From: Toxonevra muliebris
Lineage: Eukaryota; Arthropoda; Insecta; Diptera; Pallopteridae
Direction of reading: 5' to 3'
Length of the DNA stretch: 64,000 bases
Assembly: GCA_963691655.1 (NCBI GenBank)
Contig: OY829327.1
Location: 61,516,079 to 61,580,078 of the forward strand
Shown: piece by piece, positions 31,317 to 41,061 of the stretch
Position numbering within the stretch: the first letter of the stretch is position 1
How the letters are laid out: every line of letters starts with the position of its first letter
The notes under the pieces: model-generated
Databases searched by the model: none
Seen by the model: the letters and a program-made list of their open reading frames with translations, nothing else
What the model was told of the DNA's origin: nothing
Made by a program: the position numbers and the translations under genes

Positions 31317-32969
31317 TTACTTAGCAGGGCTTTTGCCCCTACTACTGCCACTCAGCAACATCCTTTCTTCCTCCTCATCTATGGGGCAGTCCATATTGAG
31401 GAGGGAGAGGTCGATACCCTCAACTTCAGTCGCGGTCGAAGATGGGAGTACTATGCCTTCCATTTCGCTCGCGGCTGATGATGGTAGAGTTTCGACCTCC
31501 ACCTCGACCACGGCTGAGTGCACTCTTTCCGTTGCCTTCGGCTCGTCATTGCTGACTGCCTCTGGCTCGGGATTCGAGGTGTCCTCTACCGTGGCCCGTT
31601 TGTGCACCCCGTGCACCGTGACCTCACCAAACCGGTAGTTGATGACGCCCCCTGAAGTACGGATGGCTTCAAACGACTGCTCATCCATACTTATCGTCAA
31701 TAGCTGACCGTTTCCCTCCTCACGAGCTTTCAATACTCTCCAGAGGGCAATACTTAAGCCCTCGTTTTGAGCATTGACTAGGGCCAGTATCCGTTCGGAC
31801 GTCTGACCCAAGCTCCTGGGGAAGAACACGGTCACCACGTGCGACTTGGGGACATCATCACCTGCACATGAAATAAGAGGGGGTCCATTCCAGGCCGTCA
31901 ACACCGGGGCTACTCCTTTCAGCCATTCGGCCGACTGCACATCTTTGCAGTCGATGAGTAGATAACCCGGCCTGAAATGGATACCCTCAAACTTCAGTTT
32001 GTGTGCCCATCCCTTTGCCACCTCCTCTAGGATGGCGTCTTCTAGGGCCGAAAGCTGCTCGGTTGACAATGTCACCTTGGGGTATTCCTTTGGTAACACT
32101 GCCATCCTAACGGCTTTCGCAACCCCCGCGTACGTCTTGCCGCACACTGCTTTACCCGCAGATGAGCCTGCCGCCGCCATATCCGTCCTCGGTTTCTTCG
32201 CCTCCTGTTTTTGCGGTGGAGTGATAACCGAGCTTCCCCTTTTCCTTTCTAGAGGTTCCTGGGAAGCGCATTCGGACGGTTTGGCTTTGTGCTCATCTGC
32301 CTTCTTCCTAGCCTCTGCGGGCTCAAGCCCCTGCTCCAGGTATCTAAGATACCACCTTGAACCTGCCCCACTAAGGCCTTTCCTTAGTGGGTCGTCCATA
32401 CCTCCTGGCTGCCCAATTGGTGGTATCTTCATCACACGCCGCTTATGCTCCCTTGGGTAACCCTTCCCAGTGGATGTCCCCGTAGCATTAGCAACTGGTG
32501 CGAATGCACTAGCAGCCTTTGCTAGAAAGACATCCCGAGCGCTTACAGAAGTCACACCGGCCGATGCTGATGCACTGGCCGCTGAGACCTCTGTACGAGC
32601 TGTACTGGGTACGATGCCAGTCACTTGTGCAGTTACCACGGTCGCTGGTGCTATTGCACTAGTTCCCGCGGCTACTACACCAGCGTAAGCCATTGTAGAG
32701 GACTCAGGTATCGGTGCTAATGCACTGATAGCTGGCACCCCTACCTTGGCTTTACTGGTCACCGTGCGGTTACCCTCAGAGCTTAATCTCCGCGTAGGTG
32801 CAGTCACTGCCTGACACCTTACTGGCCCTCTCGACCTGGGTGATCCCCTACTAGTGGAAGCTCGCAGATCTTCATCACGTAGCTCATGCTCCATTCGATC
32901 TGCGAGTTCCGTTGCGGTTAATCCCCGCTGGTTTAAAATTTTCTTCAATTTGTTTTTTTTTGTGCTCAT
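31317..32969 (-). CDS. LOA-like ORF1 (DUF4780-type protein)
   Basis: 550 codons. The N-terminus is basic (MSTKKNKLKKILNQRGL), followed by a long Ala/Thr/Ser-rich, probably disordered stretch to about residue 280. A folded region, roughly residues 290-470 (YPKVTLSTEQLSALEDAI, FRPGYLLIDCKDVQSAEWL, VVTVFFPRSLGQTSERIL, ISMDEQSFEAIR), resembles the DUF4780 domain of LOA-clade ORF1 proteins. An acidic tail ends in RGKSPAK. Canonical zinc knuckles are absent. The presumed role is RNA binding and assembly with ORF2 protein. The family call is from memory of the motif pattern. Confidence 0.75.
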   Translation of the reverse strand: MSTKKNKLKKILNQRGLTATELADRMEHELRDEDLRASTSRGSPRSRGPVRCQAVTAPTRRLSSEGNRTVTSKAKVGVPAISALAPIPESSTMAYAGVVAAGTSAIAPATVVTAQVTGIVPSTARTEVSAASASASAGVTSVSARDVFLAKAASAFAPVANATGTSTGKGYPREHKRRVMKIPPIGQPGGMDDPLRKGLSGAGSRWYLRYLEQGLEPAEARKKADEHKAKPSECASQEPLERKRGSSVITPPQKQEAKKPRTDMAAAGSSAGKAVCGKTYAGVAKAVRMAVLPKEYPKVTLSTEQLSALEDAILEEVAKGWAHKLKFEGIHFRPGYLLIDCKDVQSAEWLKGVAPVLTAWNGPPLISCAGDDVPKSHVVTVFFPRSLGQTSERILALVNAQNEGLSIALWRVLKAREEGNGQLLTISMDEQSFEAIRTSGGVINYRFGEVTVHGVHKRATVEDTSNPEPEAVSNDEPKATERVHSAVVEVEVETLPSSAASEMEGIVLPSSTATEVEGIDLSLLNMDCPIDEEEERMLLSGSSRGKSPAK

Positions 32970-33527
32970 TTTTGTAATACGACTGCTAGCCTGCCTGAGC
33001 GGGCTTGGCAGTCAACTGTAAAAAGCGGGAAGGGGTTGGTCCACCATAGCATAGCCCGTCTGCCATGGTAAGGCCACACTTACTCCTTGAGGCGGCCGTG
33101 TATCAAGGAGGCTCCGTTCAAAGACAGCCTATTCTTAACACTAGTATCAGGCGCATACGGGTCCCACGTGCTGATTTCACATAAGTACAAGTACTTGTGC
33201 AAAAACAGACGTAGGATCCATGCACACCAGTCTACTAGTGTTAATCCCCTGACTGCCAAACCAATAGGCACGGGTCGCATGACACCTTGGATTAGGGGAG
33301 TTTTTATTTAAGAGGGTTTGCTCCCTCCCGCCTGAACTATCTTAGCCAGTAGCATATCAGACATCTGATGTGCCCTGTAACCAGATCACAAGTTGCGCAT
33401 CAGTCATCTGACAGGCAACTGTTTCCAGCCGTCACCACGAGGAGGTGATAGTCCACACTTCCACCAGATCACTCAATTACGGCACACACCGAAATGCATG
33501 TTGGTCCCCTTAAGTGAATGGCAGCAT
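32970..33527 (-). promoter_or_regulatory. 5' untranslated / internal promoter region of the LOA-like LINE
   Basis: 558 bp upstream of ORF1. It matches 61200-61420 in scattered blocks (GATCTGATGGAAG, GGAAACAGTTGC, CTGGCTAAGATAGT, CCCTAATCCAA). LINEs without an external promoter usually start transcription inside this region; a promoter here is inferred. Confidence 0.5.
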
Positions 33528-33539
33528 GACTTAGCGTTA
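33528..33539. repeat. Right target-site duplication of the nested LOA-like LINE
   Basis: Exact copy of 27567-27578 (GACTTAGCGTTA); the R1-like ORF2 frame resumes within it. Confidence 0.9.
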
Positions 33540-36477
33540 CTTTCGGAGCAGTATACAAATCTAGATGGACATGGCTGGGCGACGGACGCAGCGAATAAGG
33601 CTGTCATTTGGGCGCTAGGCAACGCATCATTGCAAGGCAAGATGAAAACAGCCAAAGAAGGATTCACGTGGGTCAAAGTAGGTGGAATCTACTTTTTCAG
33701 CTGCTACGCTCCACCTAGTATGAGCGAGGAAGCTTTTGAGACCATGGTGACAGCATTAGTGGAAGAAGCACGCGGAAAGCATCCACTTCTTATCGGCGGG
33801 GACTTTAATGCATGGTCCACAACATGGGGTAGCGCCCGCACGTGCCGACGTGGCCACATACTCCTTGAGAGCCTGGTTCCCTTAGAGCTGGAGCTACTAA
33901 ATGAGTTCGGGGCATACACTTTCGACAACGGCAGAGGTAGGTCTATAATAGACCTCACCTTTGCGGACAACGTAGTTGCGCGCTCTGCCAAATGGGGCGT
34001 TAGCAACATGTACACGCATAGCGATGGGCACAAGGCCATCATCATCGACGTGGATAACAAGGTGGCACCCCTCGCGGTTCGGATACAGAAGGCGCAGCAA
34101 AATGGATGGAAGAGGCAAGCGTTCGACGCGGACACGTTCAACATAGCTTGGAGTGACGCAATGTTCCAGACCAAACCAGCTGCAGACATGGCAGTGCATA
34201 CCATCGCAGCACTTTCCAGAGCGTGCGATGCTGCGATGCCCCGAAGACGTGCAGTCTTGATCAGAAGACCAGTGTACTGGTGGAATGAGGAGATAGCGGC
34301 AGCCAGGAAGAAATGCCATCAAGCACGCAGGAAAGCGCAGAGAGCTCGCTCTCTTCCCGCGTGGGAAGCCCTGCAGCTCGACTATAAAGTTTGTAGAATC
34401 GAGCTCAAGAAGGCCATCAGAGACAGCAAAAACATCTGTTTTAAACAGTTACGCGACAGCGCAGAAACCGATCCATGGGGGATGGCATATACAACGGTTA
34501 TGAGGAAGGTCAGAGGGTTAAGGGCCCCACAGCCCACCTGCCCCACAGCCCACCTGCCCCACACTGATGCGAAAAGTGGTGACCACACTCTTTCCCCCCC
34601 CCCAGGAAGAACTTGCTCCACGACAACATAAGTGCGTGCAAGCACCAGAAGTCACCGCCAGCGAAGTGCTGGCAACGCTACGAAAGATTGCGGATAACAA
34701 GGCCCCAGGACTGGATGGCATCCCCAACGTTGCGCTCAAGGCGGCGATCAAAGCTACACCGGAGGTGTTCGCGAAGCTTTTCAGCGCATGCTTGACAGAA
34801 GGAGTTTTTCCAGACACATGGAAGCGACAGCGGTTAGTCCTCCTACTAAAACCAAAGAAGCCGCCGGATGAACCGGCATCCTACCGACCGTTATGCATGC
34901 TGGATACACTGGGCAAAGTTCTCGAACGCATTATAGGGGACAGGCTCCAGGAGTGGCTTGAAAAGCCAGGAGGGCTATCAGCACGACAGTTTGGATTCAG
35001 AAGAGGACGATCCACGGTCGACGCAATACAAACGGTGATGAATATTGCACGCGTGGCCACCAGCGGCAACCAATGGGGAAACGGCAAGAAGAAGTACTGC
35101 GCCGTAGTGACGTTGGACATCAAAAATGCCTTCAATTCGGCGAACTGGCCTCAGATTATGAGTGCACTGAGAGGATTCGAAGTACCGGAATACCTGTTGC
35201 AAATAATCGCAAACTACTTCGACAACAGAATTTTAATATACGATACTGATGACGGCGTGAAGCAGTATCGTGTCAAAGGAGGCGTTCCGCAGGGCTCCGT
35301 TCTCGGCCCAACACTATGGAACGCAATGTTTGACGGCATCCTCAAATTGGATCTCCCGGAGGATACAACAATCGTAGGATATGCAGACGACATCGCGATA
35401 GTGGCAGTAGCCAAGAACCTGGACTCGCTACAGGCTATATGTAACGATGTCATCTCAAGAGTGAGAAGATGGCTGTACAACTCGAAGCTGGAATTGGCGG
35501 AGCAGAAGACGGAAGTCGTGGTATTGAGTACCAGAAGAGCACGTGCAGAGCTGGTCATCACGGTTGGTGATCATAACATCATCTCGTGTCCACACATTAA
35601 GTACTTAGGAGTACTTATAGATTCCAAAATGACGTTCAAGGATCACCTGAAAGCTGCTAGTGGAAAAGCAGCACGAATAAACAGCGCATTAACACGCATC
35701 ATGCCGAATATAGGAGGCCCGCGTGAGGGCAGGCGCCGGCTGCTTTCAACGGTTACTACGTCAGTAATCTTGTATGCAGCACCTATCTGGGCGGACAGCA
35801 AGAAAACACACCAGAAGGATATCCGTGCGATATATAGGCTCAGTGCCCTGAGGGTTGCTAGCGCGTATCGCACAGTATCGGACGATGCTATTTGTGTCAT
35901 AGCAAGTAAGGTGCCCATAGATTTACAGGCACAAGAGATGAAGTGGTTATATGGCCGTGACACAAAATCAACCGAAGCCATAAGAAGAGAAGAAAGACAG
36001 CGTACCATCATGGAATGGCAGCGAAGATGGGAGTCATCCGAGAAGGGTCGATGGACCTACAATCTCATTACGCATATAGAAGAGTGGATATCACGCAGAC
36101 ATGGTGAACTTAATTACCACATTACGCAGCTGCTTAGTGGCCATGGGTGCTTCAAGCAGTACTTGCATAAAATCAACACCGGAGAAGAAGACCCGTTTTG
36201 CCCAAGATGCCCAGAGGAACGGGAGAACGCGCAGCATATACTTTTTATATGCCCACGTTTTAACAAAAACAGAGATGAGCTGGAGAAAGCCTTTGGAGAA
36301 CCCCCTACAGAAAGGAATCTGACGACACAGATGTGTAACACAGCGGAAAAATGGAATGCAGCATGCAAGGTTGCTGCAGATATGATGACCACTCTGTATG
36401 ATGCAGAACGTGCGCGCAAAGTCGAGCGCACGGCAAATACTACAAATATGGAGCCAGATATCGTCAACCGACGATAA
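33540..36477 (+). pseudogene. R1-like ORF2, main part (endonuclease and RT)
   Basis: Continues ORF2 from 27578. The endonuclease rest has HPLLIGGDFNAWSTTWGS and MYTHSDGHKAI (SDH-like site with an inserted Gly). RT follows with NKAPGLDGIPNVALKAA, YRPLCMLDTLGKVLE, FGFRRGRSTVDAI, LDIKNAFNSANW, GGVPQGSVLGPTLWN, GYADDIAIV and IKYLGVLIDSKMTFK. The C-terminal zinc motif is CPRCPEERENAQHILFIC. No RNase H, as expected for R1. The frame changes near 34595-34604, where a run of ten C separates one frame (to 34631) from the next (from 34567), so one base has slipped. The repeated CAGCCCACCTGCCCCACA just before is a tandem duplication. Two breaks make it non-functional. Confidence 0.85.
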
Positions 36478-36650
36478 AACCGAACAGAATTGGACAGAAA
36501 CCAATACTGACGATTCAGCACTAAGCTCATTACGGCCTTCCGACGTAATACCTAACGGTGGTTCCGGGAGGAATATCCGTACGGACGAGAGGTGGTTTTA
36601 GCGTGAGAATGTCACGCACTGATTGGGTGGCTTTTTATGCTTTCCTCCTC

Positions 36651-36681
<31 letters not shown>
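36478..36681 (+). other. 3' untranslated region and poly(A) of the R1-like LINE
   Basis: About 175 bp after the TAA at 36477, then an A run from about 36654 to 36681, followed by the right target duplication (36682-36695). Confidence 0.8.
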
Positions 36682-36685
<4 letters not shown>

Positions 36686-36695
36686 CAATAAACCC

Positions 36696-37275
36696 CTTGA
36701 CATAAATTTCCACCGCAATAAGAAGAGGAACATGTATCTTCGAAGTATACCTCCTAACCAAAACTTAAAAAAAAAATTTTGTATCAAACGCTGCTGATAG
36801 GGAAAAAACCCCGAATTCTTTAGAAACGATATGTCTGCTGCAACATTTTTTTTTTTATATTCGAGCACAGTGTAATTATTACTATAATTCATATTTAGGT
36901 CATGATTACCATTGCCATTTTGATAATTACTAAAATTACTAAGATTTCTATTTTTGTAATCATAGTTATTAATATTATTGTTATTATTATTTCTATGATT
37001 ATAGTTATCGTTTTGGTAGTTAGTAGTGTTATCTTGATAATTATTACAGCGATTATAGCTAGTCGAGCGCTATGTTATAAACCGAGCACGCCAAGTATTC
37101 AGGGTGACAATGATCTATTTCACAAAATAGTATTATTACATACAAAAGAGTTTTACACAAACCAGTACATTTTGACAAAAACCAACTCTGCAACGAACTG
37201 AATGTAATTACCTTGACTGAGCACGAGAGAAAATGTTTTGTGATCGTCGAACACCGAGCACTAATGTAACCAGGC
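36696..37275. other. AT-rich spacer; Asn-rich remnant on the minus strand
   Basis: On the minus strand, about 37075-36820 reads as a long Asn/Tyr-rich frame (NYQNDNYNHRNNNNNN, then NYSNNYTVLEYKKKN). Asn-rich tails are common in Gag proteins of fly LTR elements, so this may be a Gag scrap, or merely translated ATT/AAT repeats. The plus-strand Ile-rich frame 36902-37201 is its shadow. Confidence 0.3.
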
Positions 37276-37934
37276 CAGTGCTGCCGTTTTGAAAATTTTA
37301 AGGGGAGGAATTTTTCCTTTTAAGAGGAGGATTTTGCTTTACAGGGGAAGAATTTTTCAAAATGTATTACAAGTTTTCAAATAAGTATTACTTAGAATCT
37401 TGAGTCTTAGATAATTACAAACAGTTGCACTAATGTATAGAAATTTTATTTGGGAAATTTTTTTTTATTCACAGCTGTTACAACTTCAGTCATACTTAAA
37501 GCTAAAAAATTTATGAAAATAAAACAAATTCATATACTTAAAAACCAAATATTCCTTCTTTGGAAACAAACGGTAGTATCAGTAAATAATAATAAAAAAA
37601 GCAATAATGATTAAAAAACTACAACAAACTTGTCTTCTTTCTTCTCAAAACCGGGTAAAAAAAGTAGAATTTTATTTGTGGTACTTTGAACTAGCTTAAT
37701 CGAAGGTACCTAGAAGGAGGCATCATTTTTTTTTTTTTAGTTTTTCTTACCAACCATTACTGCATTAACAGTTGCAGTCTGCAAGCAATTTCGTTTTTTG
37801 TCTTTAATTAGATTCAATCTAGAAAAAATTATATTTGCCGCTGTACTGCTATGTGGAAAAATTAAAATTGCGCCAATAAATTTTTCCAGTTTTGAAAGCA
37901 TTTTTTCTTTGGGGGGGGGGGGGGAGAGTTTCAT
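37276..37934 (-). pseudogene. hAT element 3' end with dimerisation-domain remnant
   Basis: On the minus strand, 37898-37750 reads LEKFIGAILIFPHSS, then IIFSRLNLIKDKKRNCL and TATVNAVM, the hAT C-terminal dimerisation pattern (FPHSSA.VERIFS..N..K...RN.L). About 470 bp of 3' sequence follows, ending at CAGTGCTGCCG (from 37276, inverted), a typical hAT terminus. The rest of the element is missing: a run of 14 G at 37911-37924 marks the junction with BEL/Pao sequence. The same C-terminal segment and 3' region recur at 60584-60880 on the plus strand. Confidence 0.65.
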
Positions 37935-37961
37935 CCTTTACTACCACCAAATCACCAATCT

Positions 37962-38890
37962 CTATATATTTTTCAGTGTTTTCAATGACCCCACCAAGTT
38001 TGTACCATTGTCAGAATGTATATCCGAAGGACACCCTCTTCTAGAAATAAACCGAGAAAAGGCGGCAAGAAAAACAGCTGTTGATAAGTTACTAGTTGCT
38101 TCCAAATGAATAGCTTTCGTAGCAAAACTTACAAAAACACATACGTAACCTTTGGTGATCACACATGCTCGACCAGCGTAATTTTTTATCTCAAAGGGAC
38201 CTGCAAAATCTTCGCCGGTGGAGCGAAAAGGCCTGGTGAGCGTCGTACGAGGAGAGGGTAGTGCAGCCATAATTTGTGTACGCTCTCTTTTACGATGTAC
38301 CACACAGACCTTACAATTGTGGATCGTTTGTTTTTATCAGGTTTTTTGCCTTTGGAATCCAATATTGCATTGTAAGTAGGCGCAATACTAACTGATTACC
38401 TCCGTGCAAAGTAATCTGGTGAACAAAAGAGACCAAATATCTCGATAACTGACAATTGTATGGTAAAATTATAGGATATCTTTCGTCATACGACAGAGAT
38501 GGAGCAAAAACTAATCGGACATTATCTCTTATGATATACTTAGGGTCTAATACCGGGTCCAAGTTCACAATAGTGCTTTTATTAGGGATACGTTTATTTT
38601 CTTCCAGCGCACGATATTCTGAACCAAAATGTACCTTTTGGGCAAAAGAATCAAACGACTTTTCACAGAATCAATTTCGTTGTTACTTAAAGACACTGAA
38701 TCGTATATTTTCTCATTTTTATGCATCGGATGAGTGCAGTAGTAAAATCGAAACACGTAGAAGATAACACGAAGTGCTCGAGAAAACGATGAGAACAGCT
38801 CTGAAATGTCCTTGTAATTCTGGAAAAAACTAAAATGAGACCTAATCGCTTTACTCTCTAACGCTCTTTCATACTTATAAACGCCTTTCC
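37962..38890 (-). pseudogene. BEL/Pao integrase and preceding linker
   Basis: From 38890 down: a frame with LFSSFSRALRVIFYVFRF (linker typical between RNase H and integrase in BEL), then YPIILPYNCQLSRYLV and HQITLHGGNQLVLRLL with YWIPKAKNLI (integrase zinc region H..H). It continues as PFRSTGEDFAGPFEIKNYA (first catalytic Asp in GEDFAGPF), FVSFATKAIHLEATSNLSTA and DIHSDNGTNLVG (second Asp). The final Glu region is lost at the hAT junction. Frames change at 38568 and 38305. Confidence 0.8.
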
Positions 38891-38934
38891 ATGTTGCATA
38901 CATTCCCTCACATAACAACAATCCACGAACCTTG

Positions 38935-41037
38935 GGTCCATAAAGGACGCATCTGTGGACTTGGTGAGTTAAGGGGGCGCACGATTCTATATGATGAGAG
39001 TTTTAATAGACCTAGAACCTGTCTTATAGCATCTCCTCATCTTACAATCACCAGACTTGGTCAGTTTTGTGGCCAAGATATGGTGGCTGCTAAGGTGCTC
39101 ATATTATGTTGTGACGCTAATGCACAGAATGTTATCTGGGGCAGCAGCAAGTGCAACGTAAGAGGAACCCATCTTCTCAACTACATCTTGTCTTCTGGGT
39201 TGAACATACAAAACGTTGGGAATCAACCCACTTTTGTAACATCTAGTAGGCAGCAGGTTATTGACCTAACCCTTTCGAATGAAAGGTTAGTGCAGTCAAT
39301 TTCAAACTGGAAGGTTCTTTGAGATGACTCTCTATCAGACCACAGATATATCGAGTTTTAGTATGGGGTTGAAGTTAATCCTTTAACGCTCATAAAAAAT
39401 CCGAAAAAGGCGGATTGGGCAAAGTTTAGAATAGAACTGGCTTCATGAAGCTGTGCTCTACCCCTTAAACCACGCAACGAGCTTGGTCTGGAAGCAGCGG
39501 TGGAAAATCTCACCTCTGCTCTTCAGACCAGCTTTGAGCGTGCCTGTCCCCCTCGCCAGCCTCTTGCTAAAATTCTTGTTCCGTGGTGGAGCAAGGAGTT
39601 GGAAGCCCTGCGGGTTGAGTCGAGAAAACCTATCAACAGGGCTCTCAAGACTAATAATGGTGAACACTGGGCTCTTTATCGTCAAAAGCAGAAGGAGTAT
39701 AAAAAGCTAATTCTAAATTCGAAAAGGGCTTCCTTTAGAAATTTCTTCAGCGGTATTGAAACTATGTCTGAAACAGCTAGGTTGGCGAAAATCCTCAAAA
39801 AGGATCAAGCCAACCACTGTGTTCACTCAAAAAATCTGATGGCACTTTCACGGAATCAAAAAGTGAGATGTTCAGCTTAATGCTGGAATCTCACTTTCCG
39901 GGCAATCAGGTCTCTGTTGTTCAACATCCCACTTTTCCGGAAGCGGGGAGGGTTAGTTCAACAGTTTCGCAGCGTAACTGGTGGGTTGCCAGAACAATGG
40001 CGAATGAAGATGCGATTAGGTTTGCTATTGCTTCTTTTGACAGCTTCAAATCGCCGGGTCCGGATGGTATACTCCCAGTTGCTCTGAAAGAGGGTATGAT
40101 GCAATTTCTACCGGTTTTGAAGAAGATCTTCATCTCCAGTTTGGCTCTCGCTCACTTACCTCAACAATGGAGGTTGGTAAAAGTTGTATTCATTCCAAAA
40201 ATTGGAAAGGACAACTATACCAATCCTTGAGTCTTGAGCGCTGTGTTGAACACCGCATCCGTAGTGAGTCGTTATTGTTACATCCTCTTTCTTCATTTCA
40301 GCATGCTTACTAACGTGGAAAATCTTGTGAGACGGCCCTGCAAAATCTGGTAGGTCGGATTGAGAGGGCCCTCAACAGGAAAGAGTACACTATTGGTATT
40401 TTTGTTGATATTGAGGGAGCTTTTGACAACGCGACTTTTGACGGCATGTGCAATGCAGCAGGTCAGCATGGAGTGCATCCGGTTCTTGTTAACTGGATGC
40501 GCTCAATGTTGTCACATAGACTTATGATGGTTCAAGCTGGTTGTGGTCAATCCGTGACTTGTGGCGTGAATCCTCTATTCTCCTCTGTGCCCGAGGGGGC
40601 CTCTTAAAACTGGTGTTATTTTTTTCACCAGGAGAAGGAAAATTATTGCGTATTTTCACTGACGGCTCCAGAACAGAATTCGGTTCGGGTTCTGGGGTCT
40701 TTATTGAAAATGATGGAGTGCACCTTAACTTTTCGCTTGGTTTGTATACTTCTATTTTTCAAGCAGAAATTTTTGCAATCATCAAGGCAATGGACAATTT
40801 AGTAACAGTCAGGCTGCGCTTAAATCCTTGCTTAATCCTCTAACCATTGCATTGCTTATGCATTGTAAATCCAGGCTTGATTGTGTTGGAAAACACAATA
40901 GCCTGCTGTTGATATGGGTTCCTGAACACTCAGAAATGAATCGGAATGAATCTGGCCAGAAAGGGTTCGGAAACTGGTTTCCTGGGCCCAGAACCTGTAC
41001 TCTCTTTGTCGTATACAGCCATCAAGACCACCATTAA
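38935..41037 (+). pseudogene. LOA-like LINE ORF2 fragments inserted in BEL/Pao
   Basis: Broken copy of a relative of the intact LOA-like element. The endonuclease part has IHEPWVHKGRICGLGEL, LCCDANAQNVIWGSSKC and SRQQVIDLTLSNERL. RT pieces include SFDSFKSPGPDGILPVAL and KVVFIPKIGKDNYTNP. RNase H pieces are FTDGSRTEFGSGSG, FQAEIFAIIKAMD and LIWVPEHSEMN. A deletion removes sequence between MVAAKV and ILCCDAN that the copy at 62074 keeps, and most of the RT core is missing. Many frameshifts. Confidence 0.75.
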
Positions 41038-41061
41038 TGAGTGGGAGCTAGGATCTGCTAA

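Larger units (their letters stand above)
27579..33527 (-). mobile_element. LOA-like non-LTR retrotransposon, complete and apparently intact
   Basis: A 5949-bp element on the minus strand. Its 3' end is a short TAA-repeat tail (27579-27592 on the plus strand reads as TTA repeats); its 5' end at 33527 resembles the start of the plus-strand relative at about 61200 (GGGGACCAACATG, GTGCCGTAATTGAGTGATCTG). It has a ~560-bp 5' untranslated region, ORF1 (32969-31317), ORF2 (31311-27673) and exact 12-bp target duplications. Both ORFs are open throughout, so this copy could be active. LOA is assigned because ORF1 resembles the DUF4780-type protein and ORF2 carries endonuclease, RT and RNase H. Confidence 0.85.
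25041..36681 (+). mobile_element. R1-like non-LTR retrotransposon, full length, interrupted
   Basis: It runs from a GC-rich 5' end (GGGCTGAGC at 25041) to a poly(A) run ending 36681, between 14-bp target duplications. It contains a ~850-bp 5' untranslated region, ORF1 with zinc knuckles (25891-27483) and ORF2 (27486-36477, split), then a ~180-bp 3' untranslated region. Minus the 5949-bp nested element it is about 5.7 kb. ORF1 with three CCHC-type knuckles and ORF2 with endonuclease, RT and C-terminal zinc region but no RNase H fit the R1 clade. It is not in 28S rDNA, unlike canonical R1. Confidence 0.8.

Noticed and set aside
31999..32460. 153-codon plus-strand frame across the LOA-like ORF1
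   Set aside because: Shadow of the minus-strand ORF1; composition only, no motif.
25041..36681. Possibility that the R1-like LINE marks ribosomal DNA
   Set aside because: No 28S sequence flanks it; the flanking duplication and surroundings are AT-rich unique or repeat DNA.
36902..37201. Ile/Val-rich 99-codon frame resembling a membrane protein
   Set aside because: It is a translation of ATT/ATA simple-sequence DNA; the opposite strand reads as an Asn-rich tract. No gene signal.
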